A DNA stretch of 64,000 nucleotides from CAYUPI01 sp964446585. Its GTDB lineage: Bacteria; Verrucomicrobiota; Verrucomicrobiia; Limisphaerales; UBA8199. The notes below the pieces were generated by a model. That model saw only the letters and a list, made by a program, of their open reading frames with translations, made no database searches and had not been told where the DNA came from. This document shows, piece by piece, positions 24,801-33,609 of the stretch. The position numbers were made by a program, and so were the translations under genes. The stretch is taken from positions 124,001-188,000 of the forward strand of contig CAYUPI010000005.1 in NCBI GenBank assembly GCA_964446585.1, given 5' to 3'. The stretch's first letter is position 1. Every line of letters begins with the position of its first letter.

Positions 24801-24919
24801 TCAAAATGTCCGGTGGCGGCACCAAAGCCGGCGGCCGCGAGTATCTGCAGAACTTTCTGGTTCCCCGCGTGGTGACCGAGAACTGTTTGCGTCGCGGTTT
24901 TGCGCCTGCCGACGAGTAA
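21884..24919 (+). CDS. putA: Bifunctional proline dehydrogenase / glutamate-semialdehyde dehydrogenase
   Basis: PutA oxidises proline to glutamate in two steps. The 1011-residue protein has no N-terminal DNA-binding ribbon-helix-helix. The proline dehydrogenase barrel spans about 130-450 (NVSVKISALYSQVHP, FINFDMESYALKE, VRLVKGAYWDYE, EFQMLYGMAD). The aldehyde dehydrogenase spans about 500-1000 (IIIAPWNFPLAILTGMAAAA, VCEMGGKN, GYQGQKCSALSR with the catalytic Cys, EIFGPVLSV). The linker at about residues 462-485 (VGADVRSLAPTSSDSEPAHVG) is encoded by an in-frame palindromic repeat. ATG 21884 is preferred to 21842 because family similarity begins after it. Confidence 0.93.
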   Translation: MASTTLEKSPAKPQQPEIESRIHEHGERIFALIDEAGAPSLFSKKGFYGTLMEWAMKDEHFKTQLFRFVDVLPTLTSASEISRHLKEYLGDEQLNLSAGLRLGLKAAGGASWLFGAGLKSQVTGLARQFMLGNDEKEIVTALRQAHEQGSAFTVDILGEAVVSETEADQYAQRYLTLMDLLGKQIARWRHPCASNDAPNGPVPPLNVSVKISALYSQVHPTDPDTAIERISARLRPILQRAKELGAFINFDMESYALKEVTLRLFREIFAEPEFAAEPACGLALQAYLKDCEADLDGIIQWAREQRRRITVRLVKGAYWDYETIIAQQRHWPSPVFAHKAETDATFERVSLTLLENTDVVDAAFGTHNVRSVACVLAQAERLGIDRREFEFQMLYGMADPIKAAVRQLGCRLREYCPVGELLPGMAYLVRRLLENTSNEGFLANKFAKGASRDELLKDPSEFVGADVRSLAPTSSDSEPAHVGSYTERRFGNEPPTDFNIPAERERMARAISEQRQKLGRRHPLIINNRPVSTSEWLPSLNPANQNEVVGYAAQASVAEAEAALAAARAAQPKWARMPALDRAALLEKTAALMRRDKAALSVVEILEAGKNWQEADADVAEAIDFCNFYASVMRDLNHPQRTQAVAGESNVQQWWPRGVGIIIAPWNFPLAILTGMAAAAVVAGNAVIMKPSDQTPVIAARLMDLFLEAGLPPGVVNLLSGPGGKVGAHLVSHPEIGFIAFTGSKEVGLRIWEATGRTAPGQLNLKKVVCEMGGKNCVIVDGDADLDEAVVGCLASAFGYQGQKCSALSRLVVLADNYDKFLERLVAAAASLRVGPSEVPGNILGPVINRDAQERILEIIEIGKKEATLAWQGAVPTDTNACYVPPTIFKDVPPNSRLFREEIFGPVLSVTKAKDFEQAIELANDCEFALTGGCYSRSPVNIERVKVEMVCGNLYINRGITGALVERQPFGGFKMSGGGTKAGGREYLQNFLVPRVVTENCLRRGFAPADE
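23269..23339. repeat. Palindromic repeat inserted in frame in putA
   Basis: TGTAGGAGCCGACGTGAG (23269-23286) and CTCACGTCGGCTCCTACA (23322-23339) are exact 18-base inverted arms. They match the arms of the composite repeat at 19186-19267. The reading frame passes straight through. Confidence 0.95.
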
Positions 24920-24997
24920 AAGGCAGTACGCGTCTCTGTCAGGGCGAGGAATGGCAGCCATGCCGCATCCTCAGAGCCTGACGCAGGACAGAAATCT

Positions 24998-25824
24998 TCA
25001 GTTCGGGACGAGGGCAATGGCGCGACACCAGCCCGCGCTGCCTCCTTTAATTTTTACGGGTAAACACGAGAGATAAAAACCATACGGACGTGGAAGCAGT
25101 TCCAGGTTCGTCAATTTCTCGATTTGACAGTATTCCTTCGTAATCCCAGCGAAATGCGCGGGCCAGAGGTATCGGCCGTCGCCTGTCCTGCGGAAATCGG
25201 CAATCTGCGCAGCGAACTCGCGGTCCAGGGTCCAGGCATCGATTCCAATCATGTGGACGCCCTGATTGACCAGCCATAAGGTGCTGTCCCGGTCGAGACC
25301 CGGCTGCCGAAATATTCCGGCGAACCCCAGCGTTTAGCCGCGCCGGTGTGAATCAAAACAATGTCGTTCGGATGTAACGTGTATTTGATCTCGCACAGCT
25401 TCCGCTGAAGATCTTCGATCGAGATGACTTCCCCAGCCTTGCGATGCCGCATGTCCAGCACGACCCCTGGACCAAAACACCATTCGAGCGGCACTTCGTC
25501 GATTCGCCGGGCAGGCTTTCCCTCCGATGTCGCTCCATAGTGATACGGCGCGTCGACATGCGTTGCGGTATGGCTGCCGACGGCGAGATTTTCGACAGCC
25601 CAGCCCTGACCGTGTGAGTAAATAAAGTCCTCTGGCTTCGCTCCGAATATGTCCATCATTCCCTTCAAGCCGTCCGCGGCGTGAGTGACATACTCGATCC
25701 TCGGCGTCATCATCTCTCCGGCCGCGCCGTGCTCGATCGCTACGCTCAGGTCGATCAGCCGCAGTTGATCCAGGCGCAGGCCTTCTGTCCCGGCGGCTTT
25801 CACAGAACGGTTGCCGATAGTCAC
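24998..25824 (-). pseudogene. Cyclase-family (kynurenine-formamidase-like) gene, frameshifted
   Basis: The N-terminal part (25824 to about 25300) opens LRLIDLSVAIEHGAAGE and contains the metal-binding pattern SHTATHVDAPYHYG, then NDIVLIHTGAAKRWGSPEYFGSR. The C-terminal part continues in another frame (LDRDSTLWLVNQGVHMIGIDAWTLDREF, down to AGWCRAIALVPN). The two halves join into a normal cyclase-fold hydrolase if one base is restored near 25303, in CCGGG-TCTCGACC on the minus strand. Either the gene is inactivated or the sequence has a one-base error. The substrate is unknown. Confidence 0.82.
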
Positions 25825-25878
25825 CTCGACGCCTGCTTTCGCGGTTGGGCGAAGAAAACCTTGTGGATTGATGCGCCG

Positions 25879-26715
25879 CTATTTCTTTCGCGGCGTGTGG
25901 TAGCGCATCCAAGCCACGTCCGGATCGTTCGGCTTCACGGGAATGTGCCCGAGGTCGATGAGCCGAACGGGTTCGAGCGTTGTCGCGACCTTCCATTTAT
26001 GAATTTCCGAATGACCGTCGGCGAAAGCAAACCCACATGAGCCGGAATGATAACTCGCTGGCAGGTCCACCCATTCGGACAGGTAGGGCGAGAAGAGGCC
26101 GGCGTCATTGATACTGTCCGGATGTTCGTCAACGAACACCCATGAATCCGCCGGGCCGGGAATGCGCAAGTCCGAGGTCTTTTTGACGTGGAGGTAAGCT
26201 GAGTCCATCGGGCCTTCTTCGGCGTTGCCCTCGCCGATGACGATGTTTCCCGAAACGCTACGCACGCGTTCGGTCCACCCTCGTTTGATTTGCGTAGTAT
26301 GGAGGTATTTGTCCGCCGGGCACTTGAACAGGTTTCGAGAATTGCCGAAGTAAGCGGCCAGCTTCGAGTAACGACGGTCGATAAGGTATAAGATATTTGT
26401 GTTGTGGGATGATATCCCTCAGTCCAGCCAGCCAACGACCCACGGGCCGGTCGGGTCATCGGGGACGGGAGTCTGGGCCCGGCCGCCATGCAGCGCGCCG
26501 GGAAAGCGTTCGTTGTTGTCGGCGGTGTACATGTGATCGGCGGTCATCATTTGCTTCGTGTTGCTCATGCACGAAATTCCTTGAGCCCGGAATTTTGCCC
26601 GGCTCAGGGCCGGCAGCAGCATCGCGGCCAGGATTGCGATAATCGCGATGACCACGAGCAGCTCAATCAGGGTGAAAGCTCTCGTGGTCTGGGAGCCAAT
26701 TGGGCGAGATCTCAT
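25879..26715 (-). pseudogene. Prepilin-like (type II secretion pseudopilin) gene with in-frame TGA
   Basis: The N-terminus carries the prepilin cleavage/methylation leader and helix (RAFTLIELLVVIAIIAILAAMLLPALSRAK), typical of the abundant exported prepilin-like proteins of this phylum. Codon 99 is TGA (26419-26421), directly after VVGWLD, where relatives have Trp. The same frame then stays open: TNILYLIDRRYSKLAAYFGN, LFKCPADKYLHTTQIKRGW, SGNIVIGEGNAEEGP, FVDEHPDSINDAG, GFAFADGHSEIHKW, ending YHTPRKK. One G-to-A change thus explains the break. A sequencing error or recent nonsense mutation are the likely causes. Confidence 0.82.
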
Positions 26716-26872
26716 ATCGGTCGGTACTTGAGTTTATATCCCCAATAAATGTCGCTCTGTCAAGCCTTCTTCAGGCTCGTCAAGGAACGGCGTTCGAGCA
26801 GCGCCGAAAGCTCCGCGCCCGTAAGCTCGTGCTGTCCACAGCGCACAGTCCTTCTCGCGCCATGTTTGACGG

Positions 26873-29326
26873 TTACCGCACTTCTGCCCGGTAGAATCGG
26901 GTTGAAGCAGAGGACACATCTCCAAAGATCACCTCGTTGGTGAACATCACGTTCGTTGCCACCGGGGCCCACGTGCTCAGGTCAGGCGAAACCGACAGGA
27001 TCACTCGTTGTCCTAATGCGGCGTCGACCGTGACAAATGAAATCGTATTCGTCCGCTGAAATCGGAGAGCTGGCTTCGGCTCGATTATCCGTCCCAGGCG
27101 CAAGCCGTTACCGAAGCTGGTGACCCAGACTTCGTTTGTATCGTATGGATTGAAAAAAGCCCGCGTCGGAAAGCGAAACGGGTACCCGCTGAGTTGAGTG
27201 AAGGTCGGCGAGGCGGCGCGGCGATTGGCCGAGTACCACAAACCCTGGTCTTCAGTCGCCACGTACATCTCGTCCGGATTTAGTGGACTAATAGTGCAGG
27301 AACCGACCGCCTTAAGGTTCGTCGTGATTCGGTTCCATGAGACACCACGGTTTGTTGTGTAGTACAAGCCCCCGAATCCCGCCGAAGATCCCCATTCGCC
27401 CCAAACACCCGCGTACCAAGTCGCTTGCGCCGGATCATTTGGGTCAATCGTGAGGTCTTTCGTATAATACTGCATGCCCGGGTCAGTGCGATCGACCCAG
27501 CTCGCGCCATCGTTAGTGCTGACGAATACTCCCGAACTGGGTTGAAAATCTAAAGAGGCGATCCGGGCCGAGTAGGTCGCGACGAGCGTTCCATCGTTCA
27601 GCACCGCAATGTAATAAATGTGTCCCTGGGTCCGCGGCGGCACTGCCAGTTGTGTCCAGGTCGAGCTGGTGCCCCCGTTAAGATTCGCCGTTCGATAAAC
27701 TCCGCCATTTGTGCTGTTGACCATAGCGGCGTAAAGCCGGTTCGGGTTGTTGGGATCCAGCGCCAAGCCCACAACAGGTCGCCCAAGGTTCTTCAATCTT
27801 GCCCACGTTGCACCTGAATTCGTCGAATACATCACCTCTCCGGTCCCACCATCAATCGACGAATCCTGGCAATAGCGGTCCCACGCGTACATATCGTGCA
27901 CGGACGACGTCGCGGCGTAAACCAGCCCGTTGGACGGATGTTTCAAGGTCTGGTAAGTGCTGTTATAAGGGAGTGACATCGGGGACATCCAGGCTCCGCC
28001 CGCGTTGGTGCTGAGCATGCCGCGCACGTCCGTGAAACTGGCGAAAAGGGTGTTGCTCGTGAACCATGAAAGCCACCAGCAGGAAGTGTCCTCGGCACCG
28101 GAACCGGTGTAAAAGGTCGTCTTGGGCGTCCCCGAGCCCGCGGCGTTCTCGCACCCTTGCCAGTCGTAGGCTTGCCGCCACCCGGCCCCACCATTCGTCG
28201 TCACATGGATGAAGCCGAAATCCGATATGACCGCGCGATTCGGATCGCTCTGGCACACCGCGAACCCCATCGCGCATTCACCGAACGACCACTTCTTCCA
28301 GTTCCAGCCGCCGGGATCGTCGCCCGTCCAGCCCGTGGCCACGTTCGCGTTTCCACTGCATTGCATGACTTGCATCCACGACGTTCCGCCATCCACTGTC
28401 TTGAGCACGACCGGCTGGCCGAGGCTGTCCGAACCGGCAGCGTAAGCGATGCTGATGTTCGTCCGGCACATCGCGACGAAAAAGGGATGATTGCCCTCGA
28501 CACCATTCGTGGCCGGTGTCCATGTTCCGGTGCCGCCGTCAAGCCGGTAGATGGCGTGATAATTCCCGTAGTCCGAACCTTGCACACCCGGATAAACATC
28601 GCCAGAGCCGAGCGTTACGCATAAAAAGCGGATGTTCCCGTTTTCCTTCGCACCTGTGAAGGAGACCATCGCCTCAGTGGCTGGAATCCCCGGCGCGCCA
28701 GCAAAGGTGAATGATGCGCCGCCATTTGTGGACATCACCAGTCCTGGTCGCGTGCCGACATAAATCACCGCGCCATCCCAAAACGCCCCGGCGATCAGCA
28801 AGTCATTCGACGTGAAGCAATCCGTATAAGTCGCGCCGGAGTTTGTCGAAAACTTGAGCGTCGTATAATCGCTAACCAGCAGCCGATTCGTGGACTGCGG
28901 GTCGGCGAACAGACAATAGACTGATTGTGAGTACGGATCTGGCGGGATGCTCGTCCAGGTTGCACCGCCATCCGACGAGCGTGTTGGTACATCCCCGTTG
29001 AGCGCGTAACGCACCATCGGGTCGCTGGTGAATTCCATTCGGCCCGGTTGGCTTCCCCCCAGCAGCGTACGAAAATCCACGGTTTCCCAGGTTCGGCCAA
29101 AATCTGCCGAATGAAACAGGTCACTCATGTCCGAGCCGATCCAGAGATCGTCAGGGTCGAATGGATTGATCGACGGCCCGAAAAATGCCCCTCCACCTCC
29201 CGGCCCACGCGAGACAAAACGCGCCGGCGGGTCAGCCAGCGCGACGCTGGCCATAACAGCGGCTGACAGTGCCAGAGCGGGGCTGTGCCGAGCAAGGTGT
29301 AATCCAGGGTTCAGTTCGCAACTCAT
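26873..29326 (-). CDS. Secreted BNR/sialidase-type beta-propeller protein
   Basis: The 817-residue exported protein has an N-terminal signal region (HSPALALSAAVMASVALA) and many BNR/Asp-box-like repeats: STNSGATYTDCF, STNGGASFTFAG, TVDGGTSWMQV, TTNGGAGWRQAY, STNSGATWARLK, STNDGASWVDRT, TTNRGVSWNRIT. The layout resembles the seven-bladed propellers of xyloglucanase-like (GH74) and sialidase-like exoproteins, but I cannot assign an activity. The last 60 residues (RTNTISFVTVDAALGQRVILSVSPDLSTWAPVATN) look like a C-terminal add-on domain common in Verrucomicrobia exoproteins. Confidence 0.85.
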   Translation of the reverse strand: MSCELNPGLHLARHSPALALSAAVMASVALADPPARFVSRGPGGGGAFFGPSINPFDPDDLWIGSDMSDLFHSADFGRTWETVDFRTLLGGSQPGRMEFTSDPMVRYALNGDVPTRSSDGGATWTSIPPDPYSQSVYCLFADPQSTNRLLVSDYTTLKFSTNSGATYTDCFTSNDLLIAGAFWDGAVIYVGTRPGLVMSTNGGASFTFAGAPGIPATEAMVSFTGAKENGNIRFLCVTLGSGDVYPGVQGSDYGNYHAIYRLDGGTGTWTPATNGVEGNHPFFVAMCRTNISIAYAAGSDSLGQPVVLKTVDGGTSWMQVMQCSGNANVATGWTGDDPGGWNWKKWSFGECAMGFAVCQSDPNRAVISDFGFIHVTTNGGAGWRQAYDWQGCENAAGSGTPKTTFYTGSGAEDTSCWWLSWFTSNTLFASFTDVRGMLSTNAGGAWMSPMSLPYNSTYQTLKHPSNGLVYAATSSVHDMYAWDRYCQDSSIDGGTGEVMYSTNSGATWARLKNLGRPVVGLALDPNNPNRLYAAMVNSTNGGVYRTANLNGGTSSTWTQLAVPPRTQGHIYYIAVLNDGTLVATYSARIASLDFQPSSGVFVSTNDGASWVDRTDPGMQYYTKDLTIDPNDPAQATWYAGVWGEWGSSAGFGGLYYTTNRGVSWNRITTNLKAVGSCTISPLNPDEMYVATEDQGLWYSANRRAASPTFTQLSGYPFRFPTRAFFNPYDTNEVWVTSFGNGLRLGRIIEPKPALRFQRTNTISFVTVDAALGQRVILSVSPDLSTWAPVATNVMFTNEVIFGDVSSASTRFYRAEVR

Positions 29327-29842
29327 CGGAGTCTATCTCTTATTTCTAGCCTGTTTCCTCGGGACGCCTCCTGGTCGCAGCGGCGCCAGGAAGCAACATC
29401 GTGGTAACCTCCTGGCAAACTACCTCATTTCGCCTGTTTGAGTTTTCCTTTTTTGCCATTCTCGCACGGACACGACCATCCCGCAGCCGGATCCATGCCA
29501 TGATCCCAGCGAGAAATTGTATGCCCCTCGCCTGGACAGAGCTCGAATTGGCGGGTGGAGCAAGCAACCACAACTGAATTAGATGCGGCGGTGTTGCACA
29601 TCCGCCACCGGCACACGCTCGCCCCCCTGTGAACGTATGATCGGTGAGACGGCCGGTCTTCAGATGGCCCAAGCGAGCGTGCCGCTTGTGCCTGGTCTGG
29701 GCAGTGCCGCTGATGTGGAAATCCACCAGCAGGTGTGGAACGCCGACCCCATCGCGCCAGTCCAGCTTGCTCTGGATGGCTCTGCTGGCATTCGAATATT
29801 TGGGTGCTTTATCAGGTTTGACTCTGATACAACAGAGTCGGC
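29327..29842. other. Gap without a confident gene
   Basis: No gene can be supported over these 516 bases. A minus-strand frame at 29425-29616 encodes a short Cys-rich peptide (ELCPGEGHTISRWDHGMD, WSCPCENGKKGK) that looks more protein-like than the rest. It could be a small zinc-binding protein or a remnant. Confidence 0.4.
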
Positions 29843-30955
29843 GTGAGAGAGGACAGTTCAACATTCGCGGCGCAAGCGTTCAATTCAGTCCTGGGTGTTG
29901 AAGGCCTGGAGGGCCGCATTGGTTTCGACCGCTTGCATCTGCAGTTCTTTTCTCCTACGGCGAAGCTAGAGTTGCCACTGGCCCGATTGCAGATTGAGAA
30001 AGACGATTCGGCTGCCTGCCGTCTCTGCTTTTCCAGCGCCGACCATCCCGACTGGGTGATCTGCACCTTCGATACGCGGGTTTTGCAGCACCATTCGCTG
30101 CACGAACAACCCAACACGCGGAACCAGATTCGCGCGCTCGAAACGCCGGGCGAGTTGAAGCGCCGGCTGACGATCACCCTGGCGCTTCTGGGCGCCTTCG
30201 GCGTCATCGCCCTGGTAGCCTCGCTGCTTTCGGGAATCATGGTGCGCGCCCTGGTGGCGAAGATTCCGGCCGAGTTCGAGCAGCAAGTCGGCGACGAGTT
30301 GATGGCGGAACTCAAGCAGAACATGACGTTCGTTCAGGACCCCAAGCTCATGGCCAGATTGGAGAGCGCCGTGGCCCCACTCATCAATGCGCTGCCGCGG
30401 GGCAAAGTTACCAACCAATTCTACCTGCTGGCGGAACCGATGCCGAACGCGTTAGCGCTGCCTGGCGGGCACGTGTTGGTCACGACCCGGTTATTTGAGA
30501 TTGCCGAGCGGCCGGAGGAAATCGCCGGCGTCGTCGCGCACGAGCTGGCGCATGTCACCCAGCGACATGGGTTCAGAAAAATCATTTCTAGCCTCGGTCC
30601 TTTCCTGATTTTCCGGGTCTTCCTTGGCAATTCCGCGGGCGCCCTGGGTGTCGTGGGCGAGAGCTCGGAACTGCTGGTCAACCAAAGCTTTTCCCAGGAA
30701 TTCGAACTCGAGGCCGACGACATCGGCTGGCAATCGCTGGTCACTGCGCATATCGATCCGCGCGGTCTGACGGATATGCTGCGAAAACTTCAGGCGGAGC
30801 AGCAAAAGATAAGCGCCGCGCTGCCACAGATCCATGCATTCAGCAGCCATCCAGCCACGCAAAAACGCATCCAAAGGTTGGAGCTCAAATGGCAGAAGTT
30901 GAAGGACAAGTCGGGCTTCGTTCCAATTGCGACCGGCACCAACGGCGGGCGGTGA
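29843..30955 (+). CDS. M48-family membrane-associated zinc metallopeptidase
   Basis: The 370-residue product has an N-terminal soluble domain (about 1-100, beta-rich) and one membrane helix at about 111-132 (LTITLALLGAFGVIALVASLLSG). The M48 peptidase domain carries VVAHELAHVTQRHG (zinc HExxH plus His) at about residues 231-245 and the third-ligand region QEFELEADDIGW. HAFSSHPATQKRIQRL near the end is the typical closing motif. It resembles BepA/Oma1-type quality-control peptidases. The start is a GTG at 29843; no better ATG is available. Confidence 0.88.
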   Translation: MREDSSTFAAQAFNSVLGVEGLEGRIGFDRLHLQFFSPTAKLELPLARLQIEKDDSAACRLCFSSADHPDWVICTFDTRVLQHHSLHEQPNTRNQIRALETPGELKRRLTITLALLGAFGVIALVASLLSGIMVRALVAKIPAEFEQQVGDELMAELKQNMTFVQDPKLMARLESAVAPLINALPRGKVTNQFYLLAEPMPNALALPGGHVLVTTRLFEIAERPEEIAGVVAHELAHVTQRHGFRKIISSLGPFLIFRVFLGNSAGALGVVGESSELLVNQSFSQEFELEADDIGWQSLVTAHIDPRGLTDMLRKLQAEQQKISAALPQIHAFSSHPATQKRIQRLELKWQKLKDKSGFVPIATGTNGGR

Positions 30956-31039
30956 ACTGAGGCCAGCGAATGGAAAATTGGCGCTAGCCCGCTGCTGCTC
31001 TAACAGTCTTCAAAACGGCAGCCCTCTTCTGGAACTGAT

Positions 31040-31711
31040 CTATCGCCGAAGCATCGAACGAAGAGCGGACCCATTTTGCTCGAGAGCGTCGAGCTGGTTT
31101 TTCACTCGCTCGAAGCAGCAGGGACACATGCCGTGCGTGAACGAAGCGTCAGTATGCTTCGAGATAAAGGCCTCGACTTCGCTCCAACGGCCTTCGACAT
31201 CTTTGATTTTTTTGCAATAACAGCAAATCGGGAGCAAGCCCGTGAGCGTCTTGACGCTCGCCAGAGCGGCCTCTAACTGCTGGGCTGCTCGTTGGCGCTG
31301 CTTCTCGACGCGGTGCTTATACAGACCTATTTCGATGGCCGTTCTGAGTTCGCGAGTCTGGTACGGCTTCAGGATATAACCGCAGGGTTCGGTCACTTGA
31401 GCTCGCGCGAGGATCGGGGCGCTGCAGCAACCAGTGACATAAACCACAGGCACATCGAGCGCCCGGAGCCTTTCAGCGGCTTCAATACCATCCATCTCGC
31501 CAGGAAGCTGGATGTCCATCAGGACCATATCCGGCCTCTGGCGCTGTGCCAGTTCGAGGACCTCGAGAGCGTAGGGAGTTGTGCCCGACACTTCGTAGTC
31601 CAAACTCTCGAGACGGTCGCAGAGATCCTGCGCAATGAGGCCATCGTCTTCGGCGATAAGAATCCGAGTTGAAGCCGCAACCGAAAGTTCTGGAAGGTTA
31701 GTCGAGACCAT
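31040..31711 (-). CDS. Response regulator with C-terminal Cys-rich output segment
   Basis: The 223-residue protein has a receiver domain at about 15-135 (RILIAEDDGLIAQDL, phospho-Asp in VLMDIQLPG, VVYVTGCCSAP, ILKPYQTREL). A coiled-coil helix follows (HRVEKQRQRAAQQLEAALASVK), then the segment LLPICCYCKKIKDVEGRW, VEAFISKHTDASFTHGMCPCCFE. The latter is a known tail of GAF/PAS/receiver proteins and could bind metal through its Cys residues. It lacks a DNA-binding domain, so it probably signals through protein partners. No kinase is adjacent. Confidence 0.9.
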   Translation of the reverse strand: MVSTNLPELSVAASTRILIAEDDGLIAQDLCDRLESLDYEVSGTTPYALEVLELAQRQRPDMVLMDIQLPGEMDGIEAAERLRALDVPVVYVTGCCSAPILARAQVTEPCGYILKPYQTRELRTAIEIGLYKHRVEKQRQRAAQQLEAALASVKTLTGLLPICCYCKKIKDVEGRWSEVEAFISKHTDASFTHGMCPCCFERVKNQLDALEQNGSALRSMLRR

Positions 31712-32063
31712 GGAAGTGCGAGAGCAATTGCTCGCCGGTTAGCGGAAGGCCGTGCGGGCCAATACGCGCCAATGCGTTTTGCTATCGTTTGTCGTCATAG
31801 GACTCTAAACAGAGCATTACCCGGGCCACAGAGCCAGGAATCAATTGCGATGGAATTTGGTCGAGACGCGCTTTCGCCGACGGCAAACCCGCTACGCAGG
31901 GGCAGGAATTCTCTTCACGAAGCTGACATGAGACAGTTCTGGCCAGGAAATTGACAAAGCGTGCGCCGGCGCAACGCCGTTCTCTTGACAGCGCAGTCGT
32001 GTACCGCTACCAACGTCCTGTTTCAATCCCGCGGCATCAAGCCGCCCCCGTTCACAGGCACAC
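31712..32063. other. Intergenic region upstream of glpK
   Basis: A 352-base divergent gap between the response regulator and glpK. No gene, terminator or clear promoter could be recognised; it presumably carries promoters for both. Confidence 0.4.
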
Positions 32064-33581
32064 ATGTCCGTCATCCTGGCATTGGACCAGGGAACGACCA
32101 GTTCCCGCGCGATCGTTTTTGATCACGCGGGCGAAATCCTCTCGGTTGCCCAACGCGAGTTTCAACAAGTCTTCCCGCAGCCGGGCTGGGTGGAGCATGA
32201 TCCCCGCGAGATCTGGCGCACGCAAATCGAGGTCGCCCGCAGCGCGTTATCCCAAGCCGGCGTGAAGGCGCGCGAGGTCGCGGCTCTCGGCGTGACGAAC
32301 CAGCGTGAGACAACTGTCATTTGGGACCGTCGAACCGGCGAGCCGATCCACAACGCCATCGTCTGGCAGGACCGCCGCACGGCGGGATATTGCGAGGAAC
32401 TGAAGCGCGCCGGCCATGCTGAATTAATTGCTCGCAACACCGGCCTTGTGATCGACGCCTATTTTTCCGGTAGCAAACTACGCTGGCTGCTGGACAACGT
32501 GGCGGGCGCCCGACAGCGGGCCAATCGTGGCGAACTGGCCTTTGGCACGATTGATACCTGGTTGCTGTGGAACCTGACGGGCGGCGCTCTGCATGTGACC
32601 GATCCCAGCAACGCCTCGCGCACGATGCTCTTCAACCTTCGTACTGGAGCGTGGGACGAGGAGTTGTTGCGCCTTCTGGATGTGCCGCGCGAGATTTTGC
32701 CCGAGGTGCGGTCGTCGAGCGAAATCTACGGCGAGACGGCCCGGGCTGTGTTTGACAGTCCGATTCGCCTAGCGGGAATCGCGGGTGACCAGCAAGCGGC
32801 CTTGTTCGGACAGAGCTGCTTCACGCGCGGGCTGGCCAAGAACACGTACGGCACTGGCTGCTTCATGCTGATGAATATCGGCCCCGACCCGACGCCTTCC
32901 GGTCACCAGTTGCTCACGACTGTTGCGTGGAAGAACGGCGCAGAAACAGCCTTTGCGCTGGAAGGCAGCGTCTTCATCGGGGGCGCTGTGGTCCAGTGGC
33001 TGCGGGACGGTCTGAAGCTGATTAAAGCTTCCGCCGAAGTCGAAGCATTGGCCGCCAGCGTGCCCGACAGTGGCGGCGTGTACTTGGTGCCAGCCTTTGC
33101 GGGGCTGGGCGCGCCGCATTGGGACCAATACGCGCGCGGCACCATCACCGGCCTGACTCGCGGCACGACTGCCGGCCACCTCGCCCGAGCGGGCCTGGAA
33201 GGGATCGCCTTTCAGGTCGCTGATGTGCTCGATATCATGAAGGAGGATTCAGGCATCGCTCTGGACGAGCTGCGCGTGGACGGCGGGGCATCGGCCAACA
33301 ATCTGCTCATGCAATTTCAGGCCGATGTGTTGCGTGTGCCGGTCGTTCGTCCCAAAGTGACCGAGACCACAGCGTTGGGGGCGGCTTATCTGGCCGGCCT
33401 GGCCACTGGTTTTTGGGCTAATCAGGCTGACATCCGAAAAGTCTGGCAACTCGACCGAGTTTATAAGCCGCAGGCGAGCGCGGATGAAGTGGCTTATCGC
33501 CGCAGCCGCTGGGCTGAGGCGCTGAATCGAGCGCGAGAATGGGAAGAGCGGACGCCATCCAATCTCCCGCAACCGGCCTAA
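32064..33581 (+). CDS. glpK: Glycerol kinase
   Basis: GlpK phosphorylates glycerol to glycerol 3-phosphate with ATP. The 505-residue protein follows the FGGY kinase fold: LALDQGTTSSRAIVFD phosphate loop, GVTNQRETTVIWDRRTGEP, NAIVWQDRRTA, GIAGDQQAALFGQ, NTYGTGCFMLMN, AFAGLGAPHWDQYARG and the C-terminal RVDGGASANNLLMQFQAD. The length matches the family. It is followed after 28 bases by the glycerol facilitator gene, so the pair forms a glycerol-uptake operon. Confidence 0.97.
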   Translation: MSVILALDQGTTSSRAIVFDHAGEILSVAQREFQQVFPQPGWVEHDPREIWRTQIEVARSALSQAGVKAREVAALGVTNQRETTVIWDRRTGEPIHNAIVWQDRRTAGYCEELKRAGHAELIARNTGLVIDAYFSGSKLRWLLDNVAGARQRANRGELAFGTIDTWLLWNLTGGALHVTDPSNASRTMLFNLRTGAWDEELLRLLDVPREILPEVRSSSEIYGETARAVFDSPIRLAGIAGDQQAALFGQSCFTRGLAKNTYGTGCFMLMNIGPDPTPSGHQLLTTVAWKNGAETAFALEGSVFIGGAVVQWLRDGLKLIKASAEVEALAASVPDSGGVYLVPAFAGLGAPHWDQYARGTITGLTRGTTAGHLARAGLEGIAFQVADVLDIMKEDSGIALDELRVDGGASANNLLMQFQADVLRVPVVRPKVTETTALGAAYLAGLATGFWANQADIRKVWQLDRVYKPQASADEVAYRRSRWAEALNRAREWEERTPSNLPQPA

Positions 33582-33609
33582 GGTGCCGCTCCGCAATGCC
33601 CCCAAAATT

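Noticed and set aside
29346..29864. A 172-residue minus-strand frame in the gap before the M48 gene.
   Set aside because: It runs over the start of the M48 gene and has no recognisable domain; kept only as a gap note.
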